This document shows positions 16,580 to 24,809 of a stretch of DNA of 64,000 nucleotides, piece by piece. The position numbers and the translations under genes were made by a program. Numbering within the stretch: the stretch's first letter is position 1; the number at the start of each line of letters is the position of its first letter. The notes below the pieces were generated by a model. It was not told where the DNA came from. It saw nothing but the letters and a program-made list of their open reading frames with translations, and ran no database searches. This DNA comes from Streptomyces sp. CB02414 (GTDB lineage: Bacteria; Actinomycetota; Actinomycetes; Streptomycetales; Streptomycetaceae): NCBI RefSeq assembly GCF_001905385.1, contig NZ_LIPF01000006.1, positions 365,291 through 429,290 of the forward strand, given 5' to 3'.

Positions 16580-16783
16580 TCAGGCGCTGAGGCGAACCAT
16601 GTCGGCCTGCGGGCCCTTCTGACCCTGCGAGATCTCGAACTCGACCCGCTGGCCTTCTTCGAGGGTGCGGTAGCCGTCCATCTGAATCGCGCTGTAGTGG
16701 ACGAAAACATCCGCACCACCGTCGACCGCGATGAAGCCGTACCCCTTCTCCGCGTTGAACCACTTGACGGTGCCCTGAGCCAT
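16580..16783 (-). CDS. Cold-shock protein (CspA/ScoF family)
   Basis: 67 residues making one cold-shock OB-fold: MAQGTVKWFNAEKGYGFI contains RNP1 (KGYGFI), and VFVHYSAI is RNP2. Such proteins bind single-stranded RNA/DNA and melt mRNA structure. Start ATG 16783 follows GGGGAG; longer upstream extensions are not supported. A candidate promoter at 16894-16921 would give a leader of about 105 nt with a CCCCC/GGGGG hairpin, in keeping with long structured leaders of csp genes. Confidence 0.95.
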   Translation of the reverse strand: MAQGTVKWFNAEKGYGFIAVDGGADVFVHYSAIQMDGYRTLEEGQRVEFEISQGQKGPQADMVRLSA

Positions 16784-16893
16784 GCCTAACTCCCCTATTA
16801 CTGGCCCTTGCACAGATCCGCACTTCGCGGACCCGGGTCAGACCTCACCCCCCACGACTGGGGGCGTGCGCCGGAACGCGTCGACCGCGGCTG

Positions 16894-16921
16894 AATGTAT
16901 CTGTCCAACTGCCGTCTGCAA
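16894..16921 (-). promoter_or_regulatory. Candidate csp promoter
   Basis: On the minus strand TTGCAG (16921-16916), 16-bp spacer, TACATT (16899-16894). Predicted start near 16888, about 105 nt before the csp ATG. Confidence 0.4.
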
Positions 16922-17137
16922 CAGGTCAATCGGACGAGAAATCTGGACGCACCCGGTCCGAAATATGGCGAGCTTTCGCCTGAATTCGGGTCAAGTCGGG
17001 TGTCACAAAAGGAGCAAAAGCCGCGAAATGCGCCTGCATTTTGGCTGCATCTTGTCGGGCGCAAAGCAGGAACTCAGGACTCCGGATCTTCCGATCGGGA
17101 GCGCGTTCCCCAACTCTACCGCGCTCAATCACATGGA

Positions 17138-17172
17138 ATTGCCCCCTCCGCTTCTCTCACGGAGGGGGCAAT
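17138..17172 (-). terminator. Terminator of the thrC-sulfur carrier operon
   Basis: Arms ATTGCCCCCTCCG (17138-17150) and CGGAGGGGGCAAT (17160-17172) form a perfect 13-bp stem with a 9-nt loop, 18 bp past the stop of the small sulfur-carrier gene. Confidence 0.8.
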
Positions 17173-17189
17173 GGGCACTACGAGGCGTG

Positions 17190-17465
17190 TCAGCCGCCGG
17201 CGACCGCCGGAATGATGGAGACGCCCGCGCCGTCCGGCGTGGCGGTCTCCAGGCCCTGCTCGAAACGCACGTCGTCGTCGTTGACGTACACGTTGACGAA
17301 GCGGCGCAGCTTGCCCTGGTCGTCCAGGACCCGGGCGGCGATGCCGGTGTGGTTCTTCTCCAGATCGGCGATGACCTCCCCGAGGCTCGCGCCGTCGGCG
17401 CTGACCTCGGCCTGCCCACCCGTGTAGGTGCGCAGAATGGTCGGGATACGAACGGTGACGCTCAC
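17190..17465 (-). CDS. Ubiquitin-like sulfur carrier protein (MoaD/ThiS/CysO family; MetO-like)
   Basis: 91 residues with a beta-grasp pattern: MSVTVRIPTILRTYTGG start, LGEVIADLEKNHTGIAARV helix, VNVYVNDDDVRF strand and the C-terminal diglycine AVAGG that is activated to a thiocarboxylate. Such carriers deliver sulfide to molybdopterin, thiamine, cysteine or homocysteine synthesis. The nearest gene upstream on the same strand is a threonine-synthase-family enzyme under a SAM riboswitch, so homocysteine formation is the best guess (MetO-like); a CysO-like role in cysteine synthesis is the alternative. GTG start with GGAGG 11 bases upstream. Confidence 0.85.
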   Translation of the reverse strand: MSVTVRIPTILRTYTGGQAEVSADGASLGEVIADLEKNHTGIAARVLDDQGKLRRFVNVYVNDDDVRFEQGLETATPDGAGVSIIPAVAGG

Positions 17466-17490
17466 TTCAAAACCTCCGGTCAGGTGATTG

Positions 17491-17536
17491 CCCAGGGGCG
17501 CGGGGAACTGCGCGACCAGCCCCCACCGACCCGCAG
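17491..17536 (-). repeat. Dispersed Streptomyces intergenic repeat, copy 2 (inverted)
   Basis: Reverse-strand copy of the element at 6594-6639, here in the 93-bp spacer between the thrC-like gene and the sulfur-carrier gene. If transcribed with the operon it can fold, since GGGGC near one end pairs with GCCCC. Confidence 0.7.
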
Positions 17537-17558
17537 ACGAGAACGATGGAGCGGTCCC

Positions 17559-18872
17559 TCAGACGAGACCGGCCTCGCGGAACGAATCAAGGCTGGGACG
17601 AATCGTCGCGGTGAGCCCCGTGCCAGCCACCGCGTCCAGCGTCTTCAGGCCATCCCCCGTGTTCAGCACGACCGTGGTCAGCGCCGGGTCCAGCACGCCG
17701 TCCTCGACCAGCTTCTTCGTCACGCCCACCGTCACCCCGCCGGCGGTCTCCGCGAAGATGCCCTCCGTGCGGGCGAGCAGCTTGATCGCGTCGACGACCT
17801 GCTCGTCGGTCACGTCCTCCACGGCGCCACCCGTGCGGCGCGCGATGTCGAGGACGTACGGCCCGTCCGCCGGGTTGCCGATGGCCAACGACTTGGCGAT
17901 GGTGTCCGGCTTCTGCGGGCGTACGACGTCGTGCCCGGCCTTGTACGCGGTGGACACCGGCGAGCAGCCCTCGGCCTGGGCGCCGAAGATCTTGTACGGC
18001 TTGTCCTCGACCAGCCCGAGCTTGATCAGCTCCTGGAGACCCTTGTCGATCTTCGTGAGCTGGGAGCCGGAGGCGATCGGGACGACGATCTGGTCGGGCA
18101 GCCGCCAGCCGAGCTGCTCGCAGATCTCGTACGCGAGGGTCTTGGAGCCCTCCGCGTAGTACGGGCGCAGGTTGACGTTGACGAAGCCCCAGCCCTCGCC
18201 GGCCGGGTCGCCGATCAGTTCGGAGCAGAAGCGGTTGACGTCGTCGTAGTTGCCCTCGATGCCGACCAGCTCACCGCCGTAGACGGCGGCCATGACGACC
18301 TTGCCCTGCTCCAGGTCGTGCGGGATGAACACGCAGGAACGGAAGCCGGCGCGGGCGGCGGCGGCGCCGACGGCACCGGCGAGGTTGCCGGTGGAAGAGC
18401 AGGAGAGGGTGGTGAAGCCGAAGGCGCGGGCGGCCTCCAGGGCCTGGGCGACGACGCGGTCCTTGAAGGAGTGCGTCGGGTTGCCGGAGTCGTCCTTGAC
18501 GAAGAGCTTGCCGGCCTCGACGCCCAGCTCGCGGGCCAGGTTGTCGGCCTTGACCAGCTTGGTCCAGCCCGGGTTGATGTTCGGCTTGGTCGCCACGTCG
18601 GCGGGGACGGGCAGCAGCGGCGCGTAGCGCCAGATGTTCGCGGGGCCCGCCTCGATGCGCTTGCGGAGCTCCTCGGTGTCGTACGCCGAGAAGTCGTAGG
18701 CGATCTCCAGCGGGCCGAAACACTCCTCGCAGGCGAAGAGCGGGCCGAGCGGCACGCGGTGACCGCACTCGCGGCAGGAGAGCGCCGCGGCGGGACCGAG
18801 GTCGACCGGGGAGGCGGCGGAGGGGGTGGAAGCGGTGGTGTCGGTGTTGCTTGCGACAGTCTGCACAGCCAT
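17559..18872 (-). CDS. thrC: Threonine synthase family PLP enzyme; probably O-phosphohomoserine-dependent homocysteine synthase (MetM type)
   Basis: 437 residues. An N-terminal zinc ribbon (CRECGHRVPLGPLFACEEC, residues 33-51) precedes a fold-type II PLP domain with the lysine in THSFKDRVV (about 130), a SCSSTGNLAGAVGAAAARAG phosphate loop region and VVLNTGDGLK near the end. By family it uses O-phosphohomoserine. Annotation pipelines call it threonine synthase. The SAM-I riboswitch upstream and the sulfur-carrier gene downstream fit methionine synthesis much better, as in the OPH-using homocysteine synthase MetM with carrier MetO that I recall from Streptomyces. S. coelicolor also has a separate hom-thrC-thrB cluster (from memory). 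Confidence 0.85.
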   Translation of the reverse strand: MAVQTVASNTDTTASTPSAASPVDLGPAAALSCRECGHRVPLGPLFACEECFGPLEIAYDFSAYDTEELRKRIEAGPANIWRYAPLLPVPADVATKPNINPGWTKLVKADNLARELGVEAGKLFVKDDSGNPTHSFKDRVVAQALEAARAFGFTTLSCSSTGNLAGAVGAAAARAGFRSCVFIPHDLEQGKVVMAAVYGGELVGIEGNYDDVNRFCSELIGDPAGEGWGFVNVNLRPYYAEGSKTLAYEICEQLGWRLPDQIVVPIASGSQLTKIDKGLQELIKLGLVEDKPYKIFGAQAEGCSPVSTAYKAGHDVVRPQKPDTIAKSLAIGNPADGPYVLDIARRTGGAVEDVTDEQVVDAIKLLARTEGIFAETAGGVTVGVTKKLVEDGVLDPALTTVVLNTGDGLKTLDAVAGTGLTATIRPSLDSFREAGLV

Positions 18873-18892
18873 GTGAGGCGAGGCCCTTTCTC

Positions 18893-19036
18893 CTCATCTT
18901 CCTCACGACGCATCTCGCCGTGAGACGGATTTGGCACCTTCCCTAGCCGGGAGCCTCGCCACGTCCGTGTGACAAGAACCGACTGGAGGGTTGCCGGGGC
19001 TTCATCGGGCCGTATCCCTCTGCCCCTCTGGATGAG
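18893..19036 (-). ncRNA. SAM-I (S-box) riboswitch
   Basis: On the minus strand the leader shows the S-box landmarks in order: P1 5' strand CTCATC (19036-19031), CCAGAGGGGCAGAGGGA with the kink-turn region, CCCGATGAAGCCCCGGCAACC (around 19006-18986), the conserved GGAAGGTGCCAAATCC (around 18943-18928) and the P1 3' strand GATGAG (18898-18893). The P1 3' strand runs into GAGGAGAAAGG, the only ribosome-site-like sequence before the ATG at 18872, so SAM binding would close P1 and hide it. A GCCTCGCC segment after P1 can also pair with GGCGAGGC inside the aptamer, a possible alternative fold. No terminator U-tract is seen. Confidence 0.92.
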
Positions 19037-19172
19037 CGGTTTTCAGTTGTTGGTCACGCGGCGACCCCGGCATGCGATGGTCGCCCGCGTTGTTCAAGAC
19101 TGTAACCGACGGCCATGACAGTTGAGATAGTCGTCCGAACCGCGAGATGGATCACAGAGGGAGCCACCGACC

Positions 19173-20117
19173 GTGCTGGAAGAAGTCGAGCGCTGGCTGG
19201 ACGCACGCTCCTGGTCCGTGCGGGACCGGCCGATCCAGCAGCTCATGGCCGCCAAGCACGCCGGGGGGCAGTCGGTCAGCGTGGTGCTGCCCGCCCTCGA
19301 CGAGGAGGCGACCGTCGGCGCCATCGTCTCGGTGATCCGCCGGGAGCTGATGGAGCGGGTGCCGCTCGTCGACGAGCTGTTGGTGGTGGACTCCGGGTCG
19401 CGGGACCGCACCTCGGAGGTGGCCGCGGCGGCGGGCGCGCGGGTCGTGCACCGGGACACGATCCTGCCGCGCGTCCCGGCGGTGCCCGGCAAGGGCGAGG
19501 TGCTGTGGCGCTCGCTGCTGGTCACCGGCGGCGACATCGTCTGCTTCGTCGACGCCGACCTGCGCGAGTTCCGCGCCGACTTCGTCTCCGGCATCGTGGG
19601 CCCGCTGCTCACCGAACCGGACGTGCACCTGGTCAAGGCCATGTACGACCGCCCGCTCGGCGCGGCTCCCGGTCAGGGCGGCCGGGTCACGGAGCTGATG
19701 GCCCGCCCGCTGCTCAACATGCACTGGCCGCGGCTGGCCGGCTTCGTCCAGCCGCTCGGCGGCGAGTACGCGGCCCGCCGCTCCCTGCTCGAACAGCTGC
19801 CCTTCCCCGTCGGCTACGGCGTCGAGCTGGGGATGCTGGTCGACGCCCTGCACCTGGTGGGCCTGGACGCCCTCGCGCAGGTCGACGTCGGCGTCCGCAG
19901 GCACCGGCACCAGGACGGCCAGGCGCTGGGCCGGATGTCCGCCGCGATCTACCGCACCGCCCAGCTCCGGCTGGCCCGCGGCCATCTGGTCCGGCCCGCC
20001 CTCACCCAGTTCGAGCGGGGCGCCGACGGCTTCGAGCCGCGCACGTACTCCGTGGACACGGAGGAGCGGCCCCCGATGACGGAGATCGCCGAGTACGCGG
20101 CCCGCCGGGTGGCGTGA
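19173..20117 (+). CDS. gpgS: Glucosyl-3-phosphoglycerate synthase
   Basis: 314 residues, family GT81/GT2-like. It transfers glucose from an NDP-glucose to 3-phosphoglycerate, the first step to glucosylglycerate or methylglucose polysaccharides. Visible: VSVVLPALDEEATVGAIV, the LLVVDSGSRDRT nucleotide-binding block, FVDADLREF (metal-binding DAD), and the acceptor-site block FVQPLGGEYAARRSLLEQLPFPVGYGVELGML. GTG start with GAGGGAG 10 bases upstream. It diverges from the riboswitch-controlled operon and is near trehalose genes, forming a compatible-solute neighbourhood. Confidence 0.9.
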   Translation: MLEEVERWLDARSWSVRDRPIQQLMAAKHAGGQSVSVVLPALDEEATVGAIVSVIRRELMERVPLVDELLVVDSGSRDRTSEVAAAAGARVVHRDTILPRVPAVPGKGEVLWRSLLVTGGDIVCFVDADLREFRADFVSGIVGPLLTEPDVHLVKAMYDRPLGAAPGQGGRVTELMARPLLNMHWPRLAGFVQPLGGEYAARRSLLEQLPFPVGYGVELGMLVDALHLVGLDALAQVDVGVRRHRHQDGQALGRMSAAIYRTAQLRLARGHLVRPALTQFERGADGFEPRTYSVDTEERPPMTEIAEYAARRVA

Positions 20118-20123
20118 AAAGCC

Positions 20124-20807
20124 TCAGCCGGTGACGCCGTCCGACCAGCGCCAGGTGCCGCCGGAGTCCGGCTCGCAGGTCAGGTACTCGCCGCCGCGGC
20201 CGTGGGTGCTCAGGCCGCGGTGCTTCTTCGCGCAGAACTGGCCGTCGGCGTAGCAGTTGCCCGCGGGGCTGGTCAGCTCGCAGGCGCCGGTGCCGCCGCC
20301 GGTGCCACCGGTGCCGGTGTCCTTCGTCTTCTCGGGTTCGGGGGTCGGGTCCGGTTCCGGCGTGTGCAGCAGGCGACCGGCGCAGTCGCGGCCGTCGCGG
20401 GGGACGGTGAACGTCACGCCGTCGGGGCCGTCGGTCTGCTCGCAGACCTCCTCGCCGGCGCCCCAGGAGGACGCCTGCCGTCCGGTGCCCTGGAGCTGGA
20501 CCGCGTAGTCGAGCCCGGCCTGCTTGGCGGAGGCGACGGCCGACCCGACGTCGCGGCCGGTGAAGTCGGACAGCGTGACGGGGGTGGGGGTCGGGGTCTG
20601 TGCGGCGGGGGACGCCTCGGGGGTGGGGCTGGGGCTCTGCGTGGCGGTGGCTGTGGCGGTGGCGGTGGCTGTGGTGGCGGCGCTCGCGGGCCGCTCGTCC
20701 GCCTGCGTACCGGCGCTTGAGTCGCCGCAGCCGGCCAGCGCCAGCGCGGAGGCCGCGACCAGTGCCGCGGAGGCCGCGAGTCTGCGCATGCGTATACGTA
20801 CGGGCAC
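20124..20807 (-). CDS. Secreted lipoprotein with a PASTA-like segment
   Basis: 227 residues from the GTG at 20807. A signal peptide ends in the lipobox LALAGC, so the protein is probably lipid-anchored outside the membrane. It is followed by a Thr/Ala/Pro-rich linker, a PASTA-like segment (LSDFTGRDVGSAVASAKQAGLDYAVQ), a second Thr/Gly linker and a cysteine-rich C-terminal module (six cysteines) ending DSGGTWRWSDGVTG. Function unknown; extracellular binding is plausible. An ATG at 20789 is a possible shorter start. Confidence 0.65.
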   Translation of the reverse strand: MPVRIRMRRLAASAALVAASALALAGCGDSSAGTQADERPASAATTATATATATATQSPSPTPEASPAAQTPTPTPVTLSDFTGRDVGSAVASAKQAGLDYAVQLQGTGRQASSWGAGEEVCEQTDGPDGVTFTVPRDGRDCAGRLLHTPEPDPTPEPEKTKDTGTGGTGGGTGACELTSPAGNCYADGQFCAKKHRGLSTHGRGGEYLTCEPDSGGTWRWSDGVTG

Positions 20808-20951
20808 GGAGCCCACCCCCCAGAAAGTTGAAATGTGCACCGCACATCCTCGGCACGTTCACATCTCCCACACAAGCGGTGTGACCGAATCGCGGCCGAA
20901 GTGATCCCCGGGCACGTTTGAGGTTTTCGGGGCCGGGCTACGTTGAGGCGT

Positions 20952-22340
20952 ATGGCTGCAAGCTTCGGTACTGCCCAGGTGCTGGTCGCCTCCAACCGGG
21001 GGCCCGTCTCGTACGAGGTGCGGGAGGACGGTTCACTCGACGCGAAACGGGGCGGGGGCGGGCTGGTCTCCGGGCTGTCGGCCATCGGGCCGGACGCGGG
21101 GGCGCTGTGGGTGTGCTCCGCGCTCAGCGATGGCGACCGTGAGGCGGTGCGGCGCGGGGTCGGCGAGGACGGCGTGCGGATGCTGGACGTGCCGGCCGAC
21201 GTGCACGCGGACGCGTACAACGGGATCGCGAACTCCGTGCTGTGGTTCGTGCACCACATGCTGTACCAGACGCCGCTGGAGCCGGTCTTCGACGCGGAGT
21301 TCCGGCTGCGGTGGGCCTCCTACGAGAAGTACAACCGGGCGTTCGCCGAGGCGCTGGCCGAGGAGGCCGCCGAGGGCGCGGTCGCGATCGTGCAGGACTA
21401 CCACCTGACGCTGGTGCCGGGGATGCTCCGCGAGCTGCGGCCCGACCTGCGGATCGGCCACTTCTCGCACACGCCCTGGGCGCCGGTCGACTACTTCCGG
21501 CTGCTGCCGGACGACATCGCCGAGCAGGTGCTGCGCGGGATGCTGGGCGCGGACCGGCTCGGGTTCCTCACCCGGCGCTGGGCGGACGCGTTCACCGCGT
21601 GCTGCGACGCCCTGGTGGGCGGGCTCGGCGGCACGGAGATCGGCGTGCACGGGCTGGGCGCCGACGGGGACTTCCTGCGGAAGCGGTCGCACGAGGCCGA
21701 CGTCGAGGAGCGGATGGCGGACCTGCGCGAGGAGATCGGGGAGGGTCGCCGCACGATCGTGCGGGTGGACCGGACCGAGCTGTCCAAGAACATCGTGCGG
21801 GGGCTGCTGGCCTACCGGGAGCTGCTGACGGGTCGGCCGGAGTGGCGCGAGCGGGTCGTGCACGTGGCGTTCGCCTACCCGTCGCGGCAGGATCTCGCCG
21901 TGTACCGGGACTACACGGCCGAGGTGCGGCGGGTGGCCGAGTCGATCAACGCGGAGTTCGGGACGGCGGGGTGGACGCCGGTCGTGCTGCACGTGAAGGA
22001 CGACTTCGCGCGGTCGCTGGCGGCGTACCGGCTGGCGGACGTGGCGCTGGTCAACCCCGTCCGGGACGGGATGAACCTTGTCGCGAAGGAGGTGCCGGTC
22101 GTCTCCGACGAGGGGTGTGTGCTGGTGCTGTCGCGGGAGGCGGGGGCGTACGAGGAGCTGGGGGAGGACGCGGTCGTCGTGAATCCGTACGACGTGTCGG
22201 GGACGGCGGAGGCGTTGCACGAGGCGCTGGGGCTGCCGGCCGGGGAGCGGGGGGAGCGGTCGAAGCGGTTGGCTGCGGCGGGGACGGCGTTGCCGCCGGG
22301 GCGGTGGTTCTTGGAGCAGTTGGAGGCGTTGAGGGGTTGA
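20952..22340 (+). CDS. otsA: Trehalose-6-phosphate synthase
   Basis: GT20 family, 462 residues. It makes trehalose-6-phosphate from UDP/GDP-glucose and glucose-6-phosphate. Visible: VLVASNRGPVSYE with the GGGGLVSGL loop, IVQDYHLTLVPGML, GHFSHTPWAP, VDRTELSKNIVRGL and DGMNLVAKEVPVV, all family signatures. The ATG at 20952 is chosen; an in-frame TTG three codons earlier is possible. The phosphatase otsB lies immediately downstream but convergent, so the pair is not one operon. Confidence 0.93.
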   Translation: MAASFGTAQVLVASNRGPVSYEVREDGSLDAKRGGGGLVSGLSAIGPDAGALWVCSALSDGDREAVRRGVGEDGVRMLDVPADVHADAYNGIANSVLWFVHHMLYQTPLEPVFDAEFRLRWASYEKYNRAFAEALAEEAAEGAVAIVQDYHLTLVPGMLRELRPDLRIGHFSHTPWAPVDYFRLLPDDIAEQVLRGMLGADRLGFLTRRWADAFTACCDALVGGLGGTEIGVHGLGADGDFLRKRSHEADVEERMADLREEIGEGRRTIVRVDRTELSKNIVRGLLAYRELLTGRPEWRERVVHVAFAYPSRQDLAVYRDYTAEVRRVAESINAEFGTAGWTPVVLHVKDDFARSLAAYRLADVALVNPVRDGMNLVAKEVPVVSDEGCVLVLSREAGAYEELGEDAVVVNPYDVSGTAEALHEALGLPAGERGERSKRLAAAGTALPPGRWFLEQLEALRG

Positions 22341-22366
22341 TCGCGCTGCCCGGCCCGCAGCTCGGG

Positions 22367-23233
22367 CTAGGAGGCGTCCGCCAAGGCTCGGAGTAGGGCC
22401 ACTACTCCCTCCGGGCCGTCGACCACCAGGTCGGCTCGCTTGCGGAGGGCTGGGACCTCGTCGCTGCCGCTGCAGACCAGGAGGCCGGGGGTGTGCTGCG
22501 TGCGGAGGGTGTCGACGGCGTCGAAGGCGGGGAGGTCGCCGAGGTCGTCGCCGGCGTAGAGGACGGACCCGGCGCCGAGTTCGCGGACGTACTCGCGGAG
22601 CGCGGCGCCCTTGTCCATGCCGGGTGGGCGCAGTTCCAGGACCATGCGGCCCGGTTCCACGATCAGGCCGTTGCGGGAGGCCAGGCCGGTCAGCGGGGCG
22701 CGCAGGGCGTCGAAGGCGGCCTGGGGGTCGGGGGCGCGGCGGGTGTGGACGGCGACCGCGTGGCCCTTCTCCTCGATCCAGGTGCCCTCGCCCGCGCCGG
22801 AGTGCTCCAGCAGGCCGGGCAGTTCCGCGCGGACGGCGGCGACGCCGGGGTGCGGGTCGGGGGCGGTGAGGGTGCCGGTGGCGGCGTCCCAGCGTTCGGC
22901 GCCGTAGTGGCCGAGGACGACGAGGTGGTCGAGGCCCGGCACGTCCGCGAAGCCTCCGTGGTGGACGGCGACCTCGGCGGGGCGGCCGGTGATCACGGCG
23001 ACGGCGGCGACCTTCGGGGCGAGGGCCGCGAGCGCCGGTACGGCGTCCGGGTGGGCGCGGGCCCGGTCGGGGTCGGCGACGATCGGGGCGAGTGTGCCGT
23101 CGAAGTCGAGGGCGATCACCGCGCGGCCGGGGTCGGCGAGGAGGGCGTCGAGGCCTTCGCGTCCGGCCTCGGTCGCGGGGGTCGGCAGGTGGTCCGGGGA
23201 TTCGTCACGGGTGGATTCCTGGTGGCTGCCCAT
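22367..23233 (-). CDS. otsB: Trehalose-6-phosphate phosphatase
   Basis: 288 residues of HAD superfamily. Motif I is ALDFDGTLAPIV with the nucleophilic aspartate, motif II VITGRPAE, and motif IV YAGDDLGDLPAFDAV; the RPPGMDKGAALREY block is typical of OtsB. It removes phosphate from the OtsA product to give trehalose. Convergent with otsA, 26 bp apart. Confidence 0.93.
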   Translation of the reverse strand: MGSHQESTRDESPDHLPTPATEAGREGLDALLADPGRAVIALDFDGTLAPIVADPDRARAHPDAVPALAALAPKVAAVAVITGRPAEVAVHHGGFADVPGLDHLVVLGHYGAERWDAATGTLTAPDPHPGVAAVRAELPGLLEHSGAGEGTWIEEKGHAVAVHTRRAPDPQAAFDALRAPLTGLASRNGLIVEPGRMVLELRPPGMDKGAALREYVRELGAGSVLYAGDDLGDLPAFDAVDTLRTQHTPGLLVCSGSDEVPALRKRADLVVDGPEGVVALLRALADAS

Positions 23234-23268
23234 ACCGCGAACCTATCCCGCCGCGGCGTGGGTCAACC

Positions 23269-23493
23269 TCACCGCTCCGAGCGGCGCGACTCCCGTACCC
23301 GGCGCAGCCGGTTGACCGTCACCGGGTCGGCGGCGAGCGCGCGGGGGTCGTCCAGGAGGGCGTTGAGGAGCTGGTAGTACCGGACGGGGGCCAGGCCCAG
23401 TTCCTCGCGGATCGCCCGCTCCTTGGCGCCGGGGCCGGGAAAGCTCCGGCGTTCCAGTGCGAGGACGTCCCGCTCCCTCTGTCCCAGGTCCAT
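23269..23493 (-). CDS. DUF3263 domain protein
   Basis: 74 residues starting MDLGQRERDVLALERRSFPG, the DUF3263 signature, with GLAPVRYYQLLNALLDDP. This small actinobacterial family resembles a helix-turn-helix with unknown targets. ATG 23493 is chosen because the conserved domain starts there; the frame is open far upstream within the next gene's opposite reading. It follows the sugar-binding protein gene by 50 bp. Confidence 0.85.
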   Translation of the reverse strand: MDLGQRERDVLALERRSFPGPGAKERAIREELGLAPVRYYQLLNALLDDPRALAADPVTVNRLRRVRESRRSER

Positions 23494-23543
23494 GTACGGC
23501 ACCGTAACGCCCGCCACCGACAACGGCCGCTCCCCCGCCGCCG

Positions 23544-24809
23544 CTACTCGGCGCTGCCCGCCCGCATCGCCGTGGCCTGGATCTGGCCGAGCACTTCCTT
23601 GGGGCTGGCGCCGGGGGCGACGGCCTGGCCGATGCGCTTCTTGACGTCCGCGCTGACCGAGGCCCAGGAGGTCTTGCCGACCGGGTAGAGCTCGGAGAGC
23701 AGCAGTTCGTTCAGGAAGGGCTTGAGGTTCGCGTCCTCCTTGGCCGTGCTCATGATCTGGGAGGCGGAGGTGGTGACCGGGAGCAGGTCGTAGCGACGGG
23801 AGAAGGCGAGGACGTTCTCGTCGCTGTAGACGAAGTCGAGGAAGTCGCCGATCTCCTCCTGGTGGCCGTTCTCCTTGAAGGCCGTCATCCAGTCGGTGAC
23901 GCCGAGTGTGTTCTTGCTCGCGCCGTCGATGCCGGGAGTCGTCACCATGCCGTACTTCACGCCCTTGTCGGACGCCGCCTTCATCAGCGTGGGATGCCCG
24001 TTGAGCATGCCGACGTCGCCGCCCGCGAAGGCGGCGAAGGCGTCGGCGCGGTCGAGCTTGCCGGGGGCGACGGGGCCGGTGAGGCCCTCGGCGACCAGTT
24101 CGTCCCTGAGCCAGGTGAAGGTGGTGACGTTCTGCGGGGAGTCGATGGAGTAGGTGCCGACGTCGTCGGTGTAGCCGCCCCCGCCGCTGAGCATCCACTG
24201 CATCGCCTCGGCCGGTGCCTCCTCGGGGCCCAGCGGCAGCGCGTACGGGTACTTCACGCCCTCGTCCTTGAGTGCCTCGGCGGCGTCGGCGAGGTCGTCC
24301 CAGCTCTTGGGCGGGGTGACGCCGGCCTTCTCGAAGAGCGTCTTGTTGTAGAAGAGCACCCGCGTGGAGGCCGCGAAGGGCAGGCCGTACTGGGCGCCGT
24401 TGACCTGGCCGGCGGTGGCGAGCTGGGAGACGAAGTTCGCCTGGACCGGGATGGAGAGCACGTCGCCGGCCTGGTAGAGCAGGCCCTGGTCCGCGTAGTC
24501 GGAGTAGGCGCCGATCTGGGCCAGGTCGGGAGCCTTGCCGGCCTCGACCATCTCGCGGACCTTCCGGTCGACGTCGTTCCAGGAGTAAACGGTGACGTCG
24601 ACGTTCACATCGGGGTGCTTGGCCTCGTACGCACTGGCGACGTCGTCCCAGTAGCCCTGGGAGCTGTTGGCCTTGCTGTCGCCGTAGTCGGCGGCGACCA
24701 GCCTCAGCGTCACCTCGCCGGAGTCGCCGGTGATCCCGCAGCCGCCGAGGACCGCCGTCATGCCCAGTGCGGACACCACCGCGATCGTTCCTGTCCTACG
24801 CCGCTGCAC
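23544..24809 (-). CDS. ABC transporter sugar-binding lipoprotein
   Basis: 421 residues, extracellular solute-binding protein family 1. The signal peptide ends in the lipobox AVLGGC, so it is anchored outside the membrane. Later blocks include YWDDVASAYEAKHPDVNVDVTVYSWNDVDRKVREM, PDLAQIGAYSDYAD and VRFYNKTLFEKAG-like VLFYNKTLFEKAG. No permease genes are nearby, so it must use another transporter or a shared MsiK-type ATPase (inference). Divergent from nagK with two dre-like sites between them, it probably binds an amino sugar or chito-oligosaccharide. Confidence 0.88.
   Translation of the reverse strand: MQRRRTGTIAVVSALGMTAVLGGCGITGDSGEVTLRLVAADYGDSKANSSQGYWDDVASAYEAKHPDVNVDVTVYSWNDVDRKVREMVEAGKAPDLAQIGAYSDYADQGLLYQAGDVLSIPVQANFVSQLATAGQVNGAQYGLPFAASTRVLFYNKTLFEKAGVTPPKSWDDLADAAEALKDEGVKYPYALPLGPEEAPAEAMQWMLSGGGGYTDDVGTYSIDSPQNVTTFTWLRDELVAEGLTGPVAPGKLDRADAFAAFAGGDVGMLNGHPTLMKAASDKGVKYGMVTTPGIDGASKNTLGVTDWMTAFKENGHQEEIGDFLDFVYSDENVLAFSRRYDLLPVTTSASQIMSTAKEDANLKPFLNELLLSELYPVGKTSWASVSADVKKRIGQAVAPGASPKEVLGQIQATAMRAGSAE

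Larger units (their letters stand above)
16784..17189. other. 406-bp gene-free spacer between csp and the sulfur-carrier gene
   Basis: Holds the csp leader (hairpin arms CCCCC and GGGGG around AGTCGT, near 16848-16865), a candidate csp promoter with -35 TTGCAG (16921-16916) and -10 TACATT (16899-16894) 16 bp apart, a stretch of lower GC (about 16960-17080) and the terminator at 17138-17172. I see no protein gene in it. Confidence 0.5.

Noticed and set aside
17061..17130. tRNA-like stretch on the minus strand
   Set aside because: It has GGTAGAG and GAGTTC-like pieces and a GAGCGCG/CGCGCTC pair, but no acceptor stem, no GTTCRANNC T-loop and no CCA end. Not a functional tRNA; possibly chance.
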